64,000 nt of DNA from Luscinia megarhynchos (Eukaryota > Chordata > Aves > Passeriformes > Turdidae): NCBI GenBank assembly GCA_034336665.1, contig CM067570.1, positions 23,579,002 to 23,643,001 on the forward strand, read 5' to 3'. The notes under the pieces are model-generated. The model worked only from the letters and a program-made list of their open reading frames with translations. It was not told the origin of the DNA and ran no database searches. Positions 37,584 through 51,075 of the stretch are shown in pieces. Positions within the stretch are counted from its first letter, which is position 1; each line of letters opens with the position of its first letter. Made by a program: the position numbers and the translations under genes.

Positions 37584-40543
37584 TATTGTGGTATAAAGTA
37601 AAAAAACCTAAACATTGACTTCTAAGTCATATATAGCTTTTTGTTTGTGCAACAAGTTTGGGGTTTTTGGTGATTAAAAAAATAAAAGGTTGCTAATGGC
37701 TGCTACCTTATAAACCATATCTTTTTTATAAATACATGATTTGCTTTTTTAATCTACGTGCCCGGAGCCTGGATCACCCCAGGAGCACTCGGGAAGGAGG
37801 CAGCACAGCAATCTGCTCCTGCTCTGCCTGGGCACAGGGGGTTCCACACCACTGAGCTCCACGGGGCCACCACAGCACTGAGAGGTCACCAGGCATGTCC
37901 ATGGCATGGATGATCCCCCAGTGCCACCACAAATCACACTGGCATGTGGTTGGTGTGGATTGCCCACTGCTCTTTCCCCTGGCTGCTCTCCAGGGGCTCT
38001 CACTTTTCTGAGTGCTGCACACTCCATGGGACTGGGCAATCCTCTCCTATCATATAGAGCAAAGCTACTGGCAATTTGTTCTATCACAGATTTATTATCT
38101 CCCTTGCATTTTGATATTAAGGATTAATGTGGCTATCATTACAAGTGAGAAGTTAAGTTTGCCAATTAGTATTTATAAATCGTTGAAATGTGGAGTCGTT
38201 TAATTAAACATAAGCAGTTTTTAAAATTAATGTTCTAATTAATAAATCACTCAGGAGAAAAGGAAAATCATCACTTAAAAATATCACCTTATAATAGTTT
38301 CATTTAATCTTGTACCATTCAATTAAGTGAAAGTGAGATGATGGAGTGGAAAAAAGGTATTGTGGAGAAAAACAACATTCTGTCTCAACTGTAGTGGTTG
38401 TAACAGCGACCCTCCCATCTTCCTCTGCACCAGCCTGGACCCAGGGCAGAGGTACTCCTGGCTGCAGAACCTACACCTAGAAAGAGATGTGCTCCAAGGA
38501 GCAGAAAACAGCCCCTTTTTATTTTTTTTAGATGGGGAATCCCCTCATCATAGCACATCCAAACATTCATTGACAGCTCCCAAGAATGCACACACATCAC
38601 CTTCCTGTGTTCTCCAACTGTTGTAACTGAATCACAGAAAACTTAAGTGGATTCTCTGCTTTTTATAAAAGCAGAACCATGGCAGCTAACATATGAAATT
38701 TCAACCTGAATAACCATGTTGCTTTTCTTTTTCCTTTCTGTCTCACCCCAGGAGTCAGCAAGCATTTTGGGCTATCCATCCTTGGGTAGCCTTCTACCCC
38801 CCCCATGCTCAGTACAGCGACTGCAGAAGTAGAAAAGTCCTCTTCTTGGAAGAAGCATGGAGAATGCTAATAAAGTCCTGACAGATCTTAGAATAGTCAA
38901 GTAAGACTAATTTGTGAAACAGGGAAAACATGTAAGGTCATATGTTTGCTACCTTCTGCTTGCTTGAAGCAGCATTCCATTGAAAATATCTGACCTTGGT
39001 TAAAAGAGTCCTGTCTGGATCCACTGGACATCAACAGAGGTGCAAAAACACTACTAAAAACCTAATGGCCTCTTGCCCATTTAATACATTTTGCAGTTTG
39101 AAGTTTCAAAGCACAATGTATTCTCTAAAAAAAATTCCTGCCTTAGAAAACAAATTAGATTAGCATTTTATAAGATAAGAAATCTCTGCTCTTGATGGAA
39201 AGGTGGAATGTGAAGATAGACAAGGCAAGAGTGAACTAACTGCCTGATGAGTTGTATCTGATCTCTCAAACATAATTTTTGTTGGTCAGCCATCTCAAGA
39301 ACCACAAGTACAGCTACACCACAACTGCCTTCTGCCAAGCCTGAAAGAAAAAAGATGCAGATTTTCCAACTGCATTCCTCATCCAGGAGATGGGGAACTT
39401 CTCTAAGGCACTTAAGTTGAGCTTTAATACAAACCCGGTGTAAAAAATACATGTCAAAAGAGAAAATGTCAGCTATTAGACAACTTCAAATGCTGTGAAA
39501 ATAATTTTAGTGTAAATATTTTGATTTAGGGCCCTAAATTAACCATCTGTTATTTCTGATGGAAAAAAACCTGTCAACAATAAAAGCATGGAGCCATGGA
39601 ATGTGGAAATCTAGAGTAAGTGGGAGTTTTCCATAAAAAGGTTTTTTGAGAAATATGCCAAGTCATATATTCATGTCTAAGCTAAGCACTATAAGCACTT
39701 CAATGCTGCTGCTCAGACAATGCCATACTTCTGGCACAATATTGCAGGGCTTACTGTCATTAAAGCATTAATGAGTTTCACATTTTAAGTAAAAGTGAGG
39801 AAAAGAAGTGTCATTATATCCTTGATTATTCATATTACCCTAACACCTCAAAGCTTATTCTAACTAAGCAAACTCAGAAAATAAAATGAAGATGCACAGT
39901 GTCTTCCTCTTCCTTTTGAGAGCATCTATTCCTCATTGCTTGGGCATGCTGCCCTTGATACTGGGTTGCAACCCCCACATACTAGACATGGTCATCTTGT
40001 GATTAAATACTTATACTCTAAAAACATATTCTGACATTTTAGCGATTTTCTGGTTGCTCCACTTGTCCAGTAGCTGTAGTCAAGAGACTGATCTTCCTAA
40101 TTAAGAGAATGACACAGTCTCATGACTACTACAGTTGGCAAATTCCATCTAGATTCCATCTTAGATTCACACTGTTTGGTACAAAGGATGTGGTCTACAA
40201 AATAACAATCATATTAGGTGCCCAAACTAAGGGGAACAAATATTGATAGTGTAATTACTTATTCAAACAGAAAATTTTAGATAGTTCTGTTTTGAAAGTT
40301 CACCTTATTCTCCGGTAACAAATGGCTATTTAATTGCAAACATATACCTTTAAATTATTCTAAAACCACTCTTCAAGTTCAACTAAAATATATTCTCTAA
40401 AGAATTTTCTAGTAGATCCCAAATAGCTGATATCAAGAAGTTGATATTTTTTATATGCTTCTGTTTGATGTTTTAGGATACTACCACTTTTACCCAGGCC
40501 TGAAGAAACTGTCCTATGCAGGTGGTTTGTACAACACCTGGTT
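37584..40543 (-). other. PDE1A: Probable PDE1A 3' UTR and flank (3' end unresolved)
   Basis: This is about 3 kb downstream of the PDE1A stop in the direction of that gene. Candidate poly(A) signals on the - strand are ATTAAA at 40334-40329, AATAAA at 38523-38518 and AATAAA at 38096-38091. Sequence alone does not say which is used. The stretch 38100-38340 is AT-rich with several ATTA/TTAAT words. A GC-richer block at 37760-38040 has overlapping short open frames on both strands, which I take as chance. No other gene is seen. Confidence 0.5.
38518..38523 (-). terminator. PDE1A: Candidate PDE1A poly(A) signal
   Basis: AATAAA on the minus strand, about 2.0 kb past the stop codon. It is the first canonical hexamer I find downstream of the stop. 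The ATTAAA variant at 40334-40329 would give a much shorter UTR. Confidence 0.35.
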
Positions 40544-40929
40544 TCAGTATTTTACAATGCTGTTGGTGTTTGACAGGGAGATACCAGACACTGCTGCAGC
40601 TTCACCCTGGACAGCTCCATTGGGCTGGCTGGTGCTCTGTGCTGAAGCATTACCATTCAGTGGGTCTGCATTCTGTGTCTCTTGCTGGGCATCGCTGGGA
40701 TCTCTCTGGTTCGGATCAGAGTTAGTGCACTTTTCTGAGCTGGATCCATCACTCAGAGGAGTGTCCAAAGAGACTACTTGTAGGACGATGGATCTGGGAG
40801 GACAGGCTGTACCATCACTTCCCTGACTACTCTCATTTTGTGTCCTTGTTGCCTCTTCCTGTAACTGTGCATCTGTGGAATTTCTGCTTTGGTCTTTTTC
40901 CTGTTCACCAACATTTTTCACAAGTTCTT
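40544..40929 (-). CDS. PDE1A: PDE1A terminal coding exon: long polar tail and stop
   Basis: This last coding exon follows a CTCTTTGTAG acceptor at 40930. Two bases complete a Glu codon started in the previous exon. It then encodes a tail of 128 residues counting that Glu, ending SNTNSIVKY and TGA at 40546-40544. The tail is rich in Ser, Asn, Gln, Asp, Glu, Ala and Thr. It has no Phe, Trp, His or Met and only the final Tyr, so it should be disordered. It includes one short hydrophobic patch (SIVLQVVSL). Mammalian PDE1A isoforms, as I remember them, end within about 15-30 residues after KERWKELAA, so this tail would be much longer. The phase match and lack of stops over 386 bases support it as real coding. 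A + strand open frame over the same bases is its shadow. Confidence 0.85.
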
Positions 40930-43900
40930 CTACAAAGAGGGAACAAAATAGGTGAATTAGATAAGAAGGATATGCCACAATTTTTTGATTTCAGAGTACT
41001 GACAGATAGAGCTGCACACAGGAACACTGTGAACATCAGTTTCTGCATGAGGCCATGCCCACTGTATTTAGTACAGGTCAGATTCTGCTCCTGATTGCAC
41101 GACTGCAGCTGAACCATAGCAGTCCTCTTTGTGGTTTGATGTCTAATATGTACCTCTATTTGGGCATAATACAGAGCAAGGAGCATCATCAGACAGCAGT
41201 AGGATGGGAGCAGGAGGAGCCCTTGCCTCAGGCACATCCCTCTGCAGTGGTGTTTGCCAACACAGGACTAGGAAGGGCAGAGCTCATCAGTTCTGCAAGC
41301 GACAGAGGGCATGGAGGGAACACCTTGCTGGGGATGGGGCAGGAATCAGAATTGAGGGGAAGCTCTGAAGGAAATTGGCCTATCAACCTGGAGAATCCAA
41401 ACCATCAGGTTTGGAGCAAGCTGGAACAGACTATAGGGGTTATGTGTGTGCTGTCCAGTACTGCTGTCTTTTTGGCTAATGGCACAAACAGAACAGGAAG
41501 GAACAGGTATTTCCCCTGTGCTTCAGGGGACAGCAGGAACAGGAAAAAATAATGTTTGTGCAAGGCTCTATTGCTTGCTCTACTGCAGAGGCTTGGAGGA
41601 CAGTACAAATGGAATGGCCCAGAGTACAAAGAGAAAGAACAGAACAGCACAGAGAGATGGCTCCAGGAATAACCAGATGAAAAAGAAACAGAGAATGGAA
41701 AACTTGTGATGGCAGGTGAAGAGTCCAACAAAAAATAGATGTACCACTCTTCATGAAGGGCCTATTTGCCTTGCTATTATAATCTGTATTTCATAAATTT
41801 AGAATTCAGAATCTGTACGCTAGTATAGAAGATACCAAACACTGTCAATTAGAAAAGTTAAAATGTTGCAGTTTGAATATGGGCATAAAAAAGCTGAATG
41901 ATATTGCATAATGTTTCTAATTTGGATGTTAGAAATTGTTAACCAAGTATTGAGATCCTTATTGAGTTCAGCTGGCAGCCCCCAGAAACTCTGATTGTGA
42001 TTTACCAGTGCAAATCCAGGCCACAAGTGATTGTACATGACAGCTGAAAGATAACCCAGACTGGGAGCACATTTTTATTGCTGTCAGCATTTGGCACCAC
42101 CTCACTTTTCTAAATCCAGAGAAAAGTTCTCCCTCAAGTACAATTTGGCTTATGAAATGGGATGGAAGGGAACACCTTCGAACCTGAATTGATGTGCAGA
42201 AGCATAAAGTGGTTAGTTTCCTTTTTTGTCTTTTATACTTTCTAGTATATTTTCTTTCAATCAAGAACTTTAAAATTTGAGCAGTTTCTACATTGCTAAA
42301 CCATTTTTTCCAAAACTTTAGAGTCCTGCTTGGTTTGGATTCCAAGTCTTCTGAAACTTGGACAGGAAGTCTTTTTCTACAGACTTCAATGTAGCTCTTA
42401 CAAAGAAGAGGTTGGGCTAAAGCCATTGAGAAATATGTATATGAAACTTGATGCAAGTTATGTTCAATCTAGAGACATTGTTTAAAGCATCTGTCACTCA
42501 TGATATAACCTACCTACATAAAGCTTTTTTCCTAAGAAAGAGATTTACATGCCATATTCGCCTCCAAATGGCACAACTACAGCATTTTTCCTTAGCTTCA
42601 TAAAAAACCACAAGGAAATTCAAGGATAAAATATTTCACATGCTCTTCAGATGCATCAGTAAGTTAAAAAAAGCAAAGTTGATTTAAGAGCACACATAAA
42701 ACTGTAATATTAATGTAGCTCATGCTGGTGAGAGATTTTTTAACCAAAAAGCTAGTAAGAAGAGGGTGTTTTTCTCCCTGAATGTTGTTTTAGTTCTATG
42801 CTAGGCAGAATTCAGGTGTATCTTGGTGTAACTGGATGACTGACCATTTTATTCTCATATGAGAAAGCTCAGAATATTCATACATGCAAAATCCACTATA
42901 ATTTTTTGTTCATAAAGCTGAATAGCCAAACTTAAAATTGTTCTCATTCACTCTCAAGCAAACTTAAACTCGGCCAATGAAGGTTAAGGGTTTCATCATA
43001 ACAAGTCTGATGCTTGTTCTTGACCTATGTCAGGATGGTCTCCAATTTCTACAACTGCCCTTGATATGATCTCCAGTTTGTCTGTTAATGGATACCTAAA
43101 CCAGAGCCAAACTCTGACTTGGGACTAACTGATGGATGGAGCTTTGAAATTAAGTATCTCTGCACCAAGATACACTTGGTAATACACCAGATAAAAATTG
43201 TGCCTTTGCATTCAAACTGGTGTGAGCCTACTGGTGATGGGAGGGACTGAGACTGAGCAGCCTCAAGTACAAAATTCTCTGTGATGATGTCACAAGGGTC
43301 ATTCAGATCCCCCTCTGTTTTCTTAATATTGAGTCTCTCACTTGCTGGATATCTGATTCTAAGTTTTGACTTGCTTTCCTCCACTCAGCTTTAATCCACT
43401 GCTAGAAAGATGAAAAATACTGGGTTCTTGTGGTATGTCAGCCACTTGTGGAATATGCTGAATGTGCTGGGAAAATATAGATTTCTGCTTTCTATAACAG
43501 CTAATAATTGTACTCTATGTTATTGCATATAAAACTTTTAACTCTCTATAATTTCTGCTGTCCTAGATGACTCTGATGAAACAGAATTATCTATCAGTCT
43601 AAATGAGGGCTGAGATTGGGACAGTGACCAAATAATCAGAATTCAAGCAAGGCACTGCTAAATTAATCCTACTAGTGTAAAATAAATGGAGCTGGCATGA
43701 TGTCTGACCCCCACTGCTGTGCAGGAACAACTGCAATAAACAGTGTGGCAGTCTCTGCCTCCAGCCAGCTGGAAAATGCTGGGACCCTCTGCTGCCCCTC
43801 ACCCTGCACTGGGCTTCTGGGAAGAGCAAGCTCCCCTTCCTATGGGCACATTGCCATGGACAGGCAGAGATGGAAATGGAGTCTGTTAAATGGACCAGGT

Positions 43901-46900
43901 AATCTGGCATTTGCAACAGTCTCACTATTCAATAAGAATAAATACATTAATAAGATATAAAAGATTAAACAACCATCCATTTTGGCCCTCAGAAAACTTT
44001 TTGGCTTTTTTAGGCCCAGAAGAGCTCAGGGATTGTCACAGCCGTTCAGATAAAGGCAGGCAGGAGTACATTGTGCAGTGCAGTCAACTCGGGGTATGTG
44101 TTGTTGCTGCTACTGGTTTTTCTCTCACTGCTTTAACTTGGCAAAAATGACAGCAGCCAGGCCTGTTTCTGTATTTTTCAGCTGTTGGGTTTGTTTTCTT
44201 CACAAGAATCCAAGTGTTATTCAGCAAAATTTATGTGAATTCCTCTATAAAATAAATGGCTTATCCTAATTGGTCTGTTAGGGGTGACTTGAGTTTACCC
44301 CTCTGTTCTGCATTTCTGTGCTGTTTCTGAAACCCTGCCTTAAAGCACAGTCCTTTATGAGAAGGAACAATGGCATTTGACACATGAACATGATAGAAGT
44401 GGTGTCTTTCTGCCCTTGTGTTCATGCTGGTCTACTGGCAAAATAACTGTAATACAATATTTTTTTTGGCAAACTGGCAGGACTCATAAGACAATAGCCA
44501 AATTTCAGAATAGCTGAAAAATTCTGGTACTCAGTAATTTTGTATTTGAAGAAAATGTGTTAACTAGTGAAGGCAACTTCTTTCCTCTCTTCTTTTAATT
44601 AGATTACACTCTTCATTAAGTCACTAGGGTGAATTTTGGAACTTTCTCTTCTGTAGATGTCCATCAACTTTCTTTTCCTCACCTTCCTGTAGTACACAGA
44701 GCATTCCACTGCTATGGCCTGCACAGTACATGGCTTAGAAATTACCTTCCTGTTTAGAGCAACTGCATCACTTGAGCATGTCTTGATTTAACAAGGATGG
44801 AGAGGAAAAACAAAAGAGCCATGTGTAAGCAGGACATCTCAAACCAGCTAATGGCACAGACTGTAAACCCCAGTAAAACAAATATCTGCTCAATCACACT
44901 GCGATTTTCGTTGGCTGTGTTGAATATAAGATACACTTCTTTACCCTTACAGAAAGACATGATGACATGAACGTTTTAACAATTAGAAAACTACTGAATT
45001 GGAGAGGAAAAGCTGTTAATCTTCACTAAGAATTAATGTATTTGAGGACTCAGAAATGAAGAATGCTGTTGGATGTTATGGAATCTGTGTATATACGACA
45101 AACTTCAATTTCTAGGTTTGTCTGCCTTTTTTACTGTAAAACAAAATTCCAGAAAGCAGTGACAGAAGACTGACACCAGAACAACATGGGAAGGAAATAT
45201 ACATCTCTAGAATACAGGTTCTCACATCAGCCATTTTAAAGAGAAATGACAAGACCAGGACAGAGTATCAAAATTCTGCAGAGAGGAGAGGACTGATCCT
45301 GGTGCCTCTAGAACTACCAAGTAAGTTTAAAGACATGTCCAAAAGTTCCCGAACAACCATTTTCAAACCCAAGAAAACATTGCAGTAACCCACAGAGTCA
45401 TTTAGATACTGATTCCTTCCACTATCAACTCCTCGTGCAAATTTAATCACAGTTATAGAACTGTATAAAACCACTGCAAACCATGTAATCCAGTGGCACT
45501 TAATGCTACAACATTATGTCATATAGAAAAAGTAACAGAGACTAAATTAGCTAATTAAATCAAAACTTTTCACTAAAGAATTTGGTTAAGAGCAATTTGT
45601 GAGTTTATGGTTTCCTCGGGTTGCTACCTCCACATTTTACTTCTCTTTTTGCTGTTTAGCTGTAAGCACAGGGGCTTGAATGCTGGAATTTTTGGGACAG
45701 GGAATGGAAGGGACATGCTGCTGTGAGCCTGCTAGAGGGAAAAGGTGCTTTAAGTGGTGCAGACTGTTATGTGCAGAGATGGGCCAGCTCTCTGATGTGT
45801 ACTCCAGGGAGGTATAAAACAGGTTCATTATTAGGTCAGCTATCATTCTTTAGTCTGTGATTTACCAAGTATTGCCAATACCAAACATTTCTTCATACTC
45901 TTAGCTCAACCCATTCCTTGCACTTACTCAGACCATGCTGAAAAATTCTCCTTTTCCCACTTAACACGTTTCTGAATTAGCTCAAAAACTGCTTATGACC
46001 TAAGCATTTTAGCACTGCAATTAAAATCACTGTCACTGGCACTAGATGGGACTCCTTCAGCCTCCTGAATTGATTATTTTCCAGCAGATTAAAAGCGTCC
46101 ATTAGGGTAGATTTCATGTGCCAAGCTGTCAGTCAGTTCCTGTGACTGTCACACACATCCTCCCACAGCCCGCCCTTCCTAGCGGCTGCTAAGTCACATT
46201 AACATGCCATCAGATCATCACTCTCAGATTTTCACTTTTCAGCAGCTGCTACTCTCTTCTTCCTGAGTCTGCAGAGAAAATCTTTCAGACAAAATGGAAC
46301 TGAACCCTGTGGTTATTGTGACTGCAAGTATGCGGAACTGAAAGTGCCCGAGGGGAGCCTGCAGGTACCATGCACAGGTCTTTCAGAAGAGACATTTGTT
46401 ATTCAAAATTGCTGCCCTTGGGGGGAAAAAAAAGCTGATCTCCACTCCCAAGATGCAATAGTTGTTATTTTGTCACATTTTTACCACCAAAATTAAGCAG
46501 AGGTCAGTGTGAGAGACTGGTTCAGCCTCACACATGTTTTTTTATCCATCCTTGATGAGGTCAGTCATCCCAGACACACACTTTGGAGCCATGCAGCCCA
46601 GGGCACTGCCAAAAGTGTTGGGAACAATATTTGTCACTGATGTCTTTCCATACAGATAATGCAAACTTGGGTCAGGTCCTGTAACACTTAATTCTTAAGA
46701 AGAGGTACATTACCAAGATGAAAACAATAAGTTTGTTCTACAACTGCTGTTGTATTATCCTGAGGATGGGCCCATTTGATTGGCAGCCGGACCTTTGGTG
46801 TGTCTGCATACCCTTGTTATATGAACTCAGGTGAGTGTCCTGAGCTGCCTGTGCCTCTTTCTGTTCATTATAAACAGAAAATAATGATACTTTTTTATCC

Positions 46901-49900
46901 CTGTAACTTTATTTGCCATGATATCTACTGAAGAGATTAAAGCATGTAAATCATGTAAAGCATGATTCCTAGTCCATACCCTTACATTCTGTACCTGAGC
47001 TTGCCAAGCACAGACCAACTTTATTAGTAAATCTTTGGAACATTTTTATAGAACAAACTAAGTATGAATAAAGGAATAAACATCGTATTTTTAAAATTTA
47101 AAAAAATTGTCTTAGATATGTTCTAAGACATGCACCATGAAGGATCTTACATGATAGTTATATCATTCCCAACAAGTATTGTTTTTCTTACAGCTTTCTC
47201 AGTACGTCAATAACTTTCAGACCTTAAAATCCACTTAGAGCACATATTCTCCAATGAAAAGAACCTCTCAGATACATCTGAGCACATTTACTGCCCATTT
47301 GCTACAGTACAATAATTGCAAACAGCAGCAGCTATCAACAATACACGTTGTAAAGAGCACAGGATGGAATGGTATCTTTATCACTGTGTTGAGTTGAACA
47401 GAGACAGATTATCTGGTGATTGGGGCTTGGAATATTAATTAAACATCAAGGCTTTCAAATTAGAATCCCAGATGTTTGATCATTATGGTAATTCCCTGTT
47501 AACAGCATTCCCTGAAAAGCCTGAGAAACATTCCTCTAATTCTCCAGTGGTGAAAGGTTGAAGACCCTTAGGCTATAGAGCTCTGAGCTCCACTGCATCA
47601 ATTACAGAGACATGGCCTTTTTAGCAAAGAGGAGCCATCCTATTTACTGAGCCTTCTGTTAGGGAGGCTCTCAAACAGCTGCCTAGGTAGATAAACACTT
47701 TCCTTACTAACCAGGGCCTTTCCAAAAACAAAGCACACTGTTCCTTGCACAGGCTGCTGAATCAAGTCTCAATAGCAACTATCTTTTCAGGGAGAGGCAG
47801 GGCCATCATCTCCAGGAAAGCTTCCCTGTCAGCAGCACTGTCAGTGAGAGGCAGGTTTTTCCTCTGGCTGCCTGGCACAGGAGCCAGACCATCTTCTCTG
47901 GCTCTTGCTGAGGGAGCCCTTGCTCCAGCTGAACTACCAGTGCTACATGCATAACCCTATCCTGAAAAGCTGGCATGAGTTCAGGTCATCCTCAGGAAAT
48001 TATATGGAATGTTGCTAGTTTCTTTCTATATTCCTTGTGCATGTGTAGTACTACATTTTATAGAGACAACTTCTCCTGAGCCTGTGAACTAAACTGGGAA
48101 CAATATCTGGTGTTTGCAGGGCTCACTGACAGGAATGCAGATGGCTCCCTTAACAGCACAAGCTCTGTTTGTCATAGTGAGCTCAGGAAGTGTTTGAAGA
48201 TCATGCAGAGAGCCTCAGCCTGTTTACTACCACAACACCGTGCTCACACGTGTGACCTCCTCAGTGCCCTCACCAATTTGTGACTTGTCATAAATCATCC
48301 AGCTAGGAACAATGATGGCACTTCTTTCACCTGGCAGTGATCTATCTCTAACATATGAATAAAACACAACTTCAAACACATGCCCAAAGCAGCCTAATCA
48401 GGCATGGAGTCAGAGAAGGTAGCATGAGATCTAGGCAGGATGGGACTAACCATCTGAAGTTCAAGGGCTCAGGTTATTCACTTACAAGCTTAGTCAAATC
48501 TGAAAAGAATTTCAAGTGGAAGGGGGATTTAGTCCAATATTTTTTATTCTTTACTAGATGGTAATTTTGCACAGCTTGATTGAGGATTTTCAGCCTTTGC
48601 TGGGTACAGCTTCTGAGCAGATACAGTGGACCAGTTGAAAAAGACTCCCTTCTCCATTAAGTGACAAGGATTATGTGCTACCTCAGAAAGTGCTCTATAG
48701 AAGACTATTGTTACTTAACAAAAAACTCTTTTACAGCAGTCCTGAGGGCCTGCTTAGGCCATCCATGTATGGACTATGAATGCAGACACTCCATTCCAAA
48801 TGAATGGAAAATATAACTTCTACAAAACCTATATAATCCACCCCACAACTGTTAATTTAAAAAAAAAAATCACCTTATTATCTGTTTACTAACAAAATAT
48901 AAATGTGTACTCAAAAGTATTTGCATTATTCACAAGGATTCCTGTGCAGGCTAATCAGGCACCCTGAAGGTCTCTACACCATTCTCCAGTCAAATGCAGA
49001 TGTAGCTGCAAGTAGCCTCTTTGTGGCAGCAGATCTCTATAAATCTCTATAAATCTTTTTCTTCTCTGGCTCGAAAAAACCAGATTCAGCCACAATGACA
49101 CAGAGACAATATTTCTCATCAGGCTCTGCCCCCAACACCAGCTATTTTCACTAACCCATTAGCTTCTCTAACGTATGTTTTACTGCAATTCCATAATTCT
49201 GTTCAGGAAGTACTCAGACATGCTTTATTACTCAAGCTGATGGAAGAAAAGGAGGTTAGGACAACCACAGTTTCAACAAAATCCATGGAGCCTTGAACAT
49301 TAACATCTCTGTTTGTCAGAGTACAAAGTGTGCCCAGAGTTTCCTGGATTTTGTTGGGCCTCTCATGGATATTGACTGCAACCTTGTCCAAAATAATTTT
49401 TAAATCTCTTGCAGCAAGTAGCTTTGTGTTTTCAATGCCTGTCAACAGGCCAGTAAAACTGGGCTAAATATATCAGTAATTTACAAAGCACAACAAAGCA
49501 CTGGGAATGAAGGGGAAACAGTGCCCACTGTACACCTCCAGACCAACATACCAAAAAGTTGATGTACCAGAATCAAACTGGCTATTTCTGTGAAACTGGA
49601 AATGGCAAATTTCCAGACAAGTTCTCCATTATGCCCCACTGACGAACCTTTCATGTCACCAGCTCAGGGCTGCTTGATTTCTGTAGCTAAGTGGCCTTGG
49701 GCACTCTGGTGGTCTTCTATTTTTATTTCTATTTATTCCTTTTGACCAGTCATTATTAGCTGGGCAACACCAAAGGAAGCAATTGGTTATATAAAGCTTC
49801 TCATGAAGAAGGGACAATATTAACGGAATCCTCTCCTCAGATGCCCCTTCCACCTGACTCTTTCAAACCTTTGTCATTAAAGATGTATGGAAGCTTGTTC

Positions 49901-50890
49901 TTAATATCCTCCTAATGAGAATATTCATTTGCAATTTAGCACTAAATTAGATTTTAACACTGTTCAGCACTGTTTTTCTGTCTTGTCTGACACCTCTTTG
50001 GGAAAAAAGATGTTGATTTGGATGATGGGATGAAAAACAAAGCTGGCACTGGGTTCCAGGATATCATTCTGCTGCCAGTATCAGGTAATGTACAGCAAGA
50101 CCAGTCTCAACAGTGAGATGCTGTGCTGAAATATTCCAGGTACTTACTAGGAAATAACACAGACTGCGGACAAAATATTCCCAAGTGGCATTCACTTAAC
50201 CTGGATTGAAGCTATAAACTCTTTTCAACACTTATCATTCAGGTGACTGAAAAACATTTCACTCAGGTAACTGTAATTTCAGATGATTTTCAGGTATTGG
50301 TCATGAACTGAGATGCTTGGTGCAGATTTGGCTTTATTAACTCTCTACTGGCAAATGAAGAGTCACTTTTGGCTTGCTTGGGTCTAATGCATGCAGTGAT
50401 TGCCCAAATCTTTAGATCCACTGGGTCATTTAAATAATTGCCTACAGCATAATCCCAAGAAGCCTGCAATACTGAATTTTCCATACAGTGGGGAAAAAAT
50501 AGCATTTCTAATGGCAAAGTGCAACTTTTATGTTTCTGAAGAAATGTGGCAGTACACACCACTTTGAATTGTTGATTTTGGCATTTAAAGCAGACGACAG
50601 TATCAGTTACAATTAAAGGTGCAAGAATGCAGATTTCTAAACCAGACCTCTAAAGACTAGTTGTGCCTTATTGCATAAGCTATACAATTTACTCTCATCC
50701 CCCTAACCACCTACACCTCTTTGGCCTCCTGGGAGAGCAAAACACCACCATCTGAAACAAACATCAAAACATAAAATATATGAATGCAAGACAACTAAGC
50801 CTTTTTACAGGTTGATAGAAATTTTAAAATGGAAGTAGGTGAGATCTTAGGGAGTAGCCTGTAAAAATATTTCACCTTAACATATCATAC
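40930..50890 (-). other. PDE1A: PDE1A intron (10 kb) before the terminal exon
   Basis: The intron starts GTATGATATG after the 51075-50891 exon and ends TTTGTAG. I looked for a shorter alternative C-terminal exon of the mammalian type and did not recognise one. The region near 46060-46380 is compositionally distinct, with E-box and GC words and a short ATG-led frame, and looks like a possible regulatory element. Otherwise it is AT-rich intron without recognised repeats or RNAs. Confidence 0.75.
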
Positions 50891-51075
50891 CTTCTGCTGC
50901 TAATTCTTTCCATCTTTCTTTGTTTGCTTGAATGATCTTCATCAGGTTGTCCTTGAAGCCCCTTAGGTCTACAGTTGCTAGAGAATTTTCTGTGTGAGTC
51001 CCTCCATCACCTGTACTTTTAAACCCAGGTCGTCTTTGTGCTTCAGCATTGCTTACTGCTCCCAAACTATTTTGG
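50891..51075 (-). CDS. PDE1A: PDE1A coding exon: divergent linker plus KERWKELAA helix
   Basis: This 185-nt exon has a TTTTCTTCCCCCCAG acceptor and a GTATGA donor. One base completes a Ser codon. The first 30 or so residues (QNSLGAVSNAEAQRRPGFKS and on) form a polar, poorly conserved linker. The rest reads SLATVDLRGFKDNLMKIIQ, then ANKERWKELAAE. It matches human PDE1A SLAAVDLKSFKNNLVDIIQ, then QNKERWKELAAQ, as remembered, and this block is the main reason for calling 1A rather than 1B or 1C. It is the C-terminal helical segment after the catalytic core. Failure to splice at the donor would add Gly-Met-Ile-Cys and a stop, giving a short alternative end. Confidence 0.96.

Noticed and set aside
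40455..40826. 123-codon + strand open frame opposite the PDE1A terminal exon
   Set aside because: It is the antisense shadow of the PDE1A tail. Phase continuity and family context support the minus strand.
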